From NCBI GenBank assembly GCA_027483665.1, contig JAIXUC010000041.1, positions 83,228 to 147,227 on the forward strand: a stretch of DNA of 64,000 bases. Direction: 5' to 3'. This DNA comes from Comamonadaceae bacterium (GTDB taxonomy: Bacteria; Pseudomonadota; Gammaproteobacteria; Burkholderiales; Burkholderiaceae_C). Under the pieces are notes generated by a model. The model was not told where the DNA came from and searched no databases. It saw only the letters and a list, made by a program, of their open reading frames with translations. The position numbers and the translations under genes were made by a program. Below, piece by piece: positions 63,438-64,000 of this stretch (its first letter is position 1; each line of letters starts with the position of its first letter).

Positions 63438-64000
63438 GCTGCAAAACGCCGGCGACCGGCCCAAGCAGCCAGGGCAAAAGCGGCCAGCGGCAACAGCCCT
63501 TGCAACCAGGCGTAGGCGGCAGTGAGTGAGCGTTGCCCGCCGCTGGCCTGGGCCAAAGCTTCGGTGGTAACAGTGCTGACGCGGCCAGCGCCGATGTAGA
63601 TGGTGGGCAGGTACTGCGCCACGCTGACCGCAAAACCCACAGCGGCCGCAGCGGCTAAAGCGGGGCGCAACAGCGGCCATTTGACGCGCCACAAAAAGGC
63701 CGCCCGGCTGCGGCCCAGCGAGGCCGCCAGTTGCGCTGCGCGCGGATCGAACCCCGAATAGGCCGGGCTCAGTGCCACCAGCACATAGGGCATGGCGGCC
63801 AAGCTGTGCGCCAGCCACACGCCCAGCCACCGGCCGTCCAAAGACAGCGTCAAGCTGATGGCGTGAAAGCCCACCACCCACAGCACCGCTGGCAACCACA
63901 TGGGCGCGTACAGCAGCGGGCGCAGGCGCAGGTCCCAGCGCTTGGGCGCCCACTCCAGCCACGACACGGCCCACAACAAGGCAGCGCCAGCGCTGGCCAC
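63434..64000 (-). CDS. ynjC: ABC transporter permease, C-terminal part (YnjC-like; 5' end outside window)
   Basis: The frame is open to the window edge, so about 188 C-terminal residues are seen. Several membrane helices and the permease EAA-type loop (AQLAASLGRSRAAFLWRVKWPLLRPALAAA) identify a binding-protein-dependent transport permease. YIGAGRVSTVTTEALAQASGG matches the C-terminal region of YnjC/ThiP-like proteins. It is upstream of the ATPase in the same operon. Confidence 0.85.
   Translation of the reverse strand: MASAGAALLWAVSWLEWAPKRWDLRLRPLLYAPMWLPAVLWVVGFHAISLTLSLDGRWLGVWLAHSLAAMPYVLVALSPAYSGFDPRAAQLAASLGRSRAAFLWRVKWPLLRPALAAAAAVGFAVSVAQYLPTIYIGAGRVSTVTTEALAQASGGQRSLTAAYAWLQGLLPLAAFALAAWAGRRRFAA

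Noticed and set aside
1..64000. CRISPR array, prophage or rRNA operon
   Set aside because: No regularly spaced repeats, phage structural or lysis genes, or rRNA sequence were found anywhere in the window.

Overview
The window reads as a chromosomal segment of a betaproteobacterium of the order Burkholderiales, most likely family Comamonadaceae. The evidence is the high G+C, the dense co-oriented operons, and gene orders typical of that group: mla–ibaG–murA–his–tat, petABC–sspAB, ubiE–ubiJ–ubiB, and ctaC-ctaD-cox11-ctaE-surf1-ctaA-ctaB-sco. No species can be named from the sequence alone.

Layout. 1-2539: end of gltB and complete gltD (ammonia assimilation). 2696-19128: one nearly gap-free run of same-strand genes. 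It holds the Mla phospholipid transport system (mlaF-E-D-A-C-B), an ABC-2 exporter, ibaG, murA, the whole histidine pathway (hisG-D-C-B-H-A-F-I-E), a DUF4870 protein, a HIT protein and tatABC. 19166-23082: a DegS-like protease (reverse), a Cys-rich protein, Nif3-like, pdxA and mscL (reverse). 23302-27455: the bc1 complex petABC, a terminator, sspAB and tRNA-Thr(UGU). 27470-36047: DUF971, a ubiquinone cluster (ubiE, a Tim44-like gene, ubiJ, ubiB), FmdB-like, DUF502, aspS, DUF1841 and an orphan ParA. 36090-38398: trmL, comF and a BioC-like protein. 38572-48290: an aerobic terminal oxidase locus with its heme A, copper and assembly factors, including a 36-residue gene at 41988. 48379-49374: rpoH (reverse) preceded by a perfect CIRCE operator. 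49601-56706: a half-size ABC transporter, a reverse operon of redox and periplasmic genes, an LprI-like gene and a small membrane protein.

The accessory part is 56737-62127. It starts with a 3'-truncated integron integrase that keeps a perfect LexA box and an attI-type junction. Two cassettes with recognisable attC sites follow: one of unknown function and one a ParE-type toxin-antitoxin pair. A third cassette, a glyoxalase-fold gene, is cut short by an IS orfA relic. Next comes a yjcH-actP acetate-uptake module lacking acs and bracketed by two ~105-bp direct repeats, each starting with the same hairpin. An IS3-like fragment and a VapBC-type toxin-antitoxin pair complete the region. Housekeeping-type genes resume at 62122 with relatives of ynjF, ynjD and ynjC (the last runs off the window).

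Most of the window is ordinary core genome. The items most worth a second look are the integron relic, the hairpin-bearing repeats around actP, the CIRCE site on rpoH, the membrane-anchored VTT–flavoprotein fusion operon, the BioC-like protein without a SAM motif I, and the Tim44-like gene inside the ubiquinone cluster.
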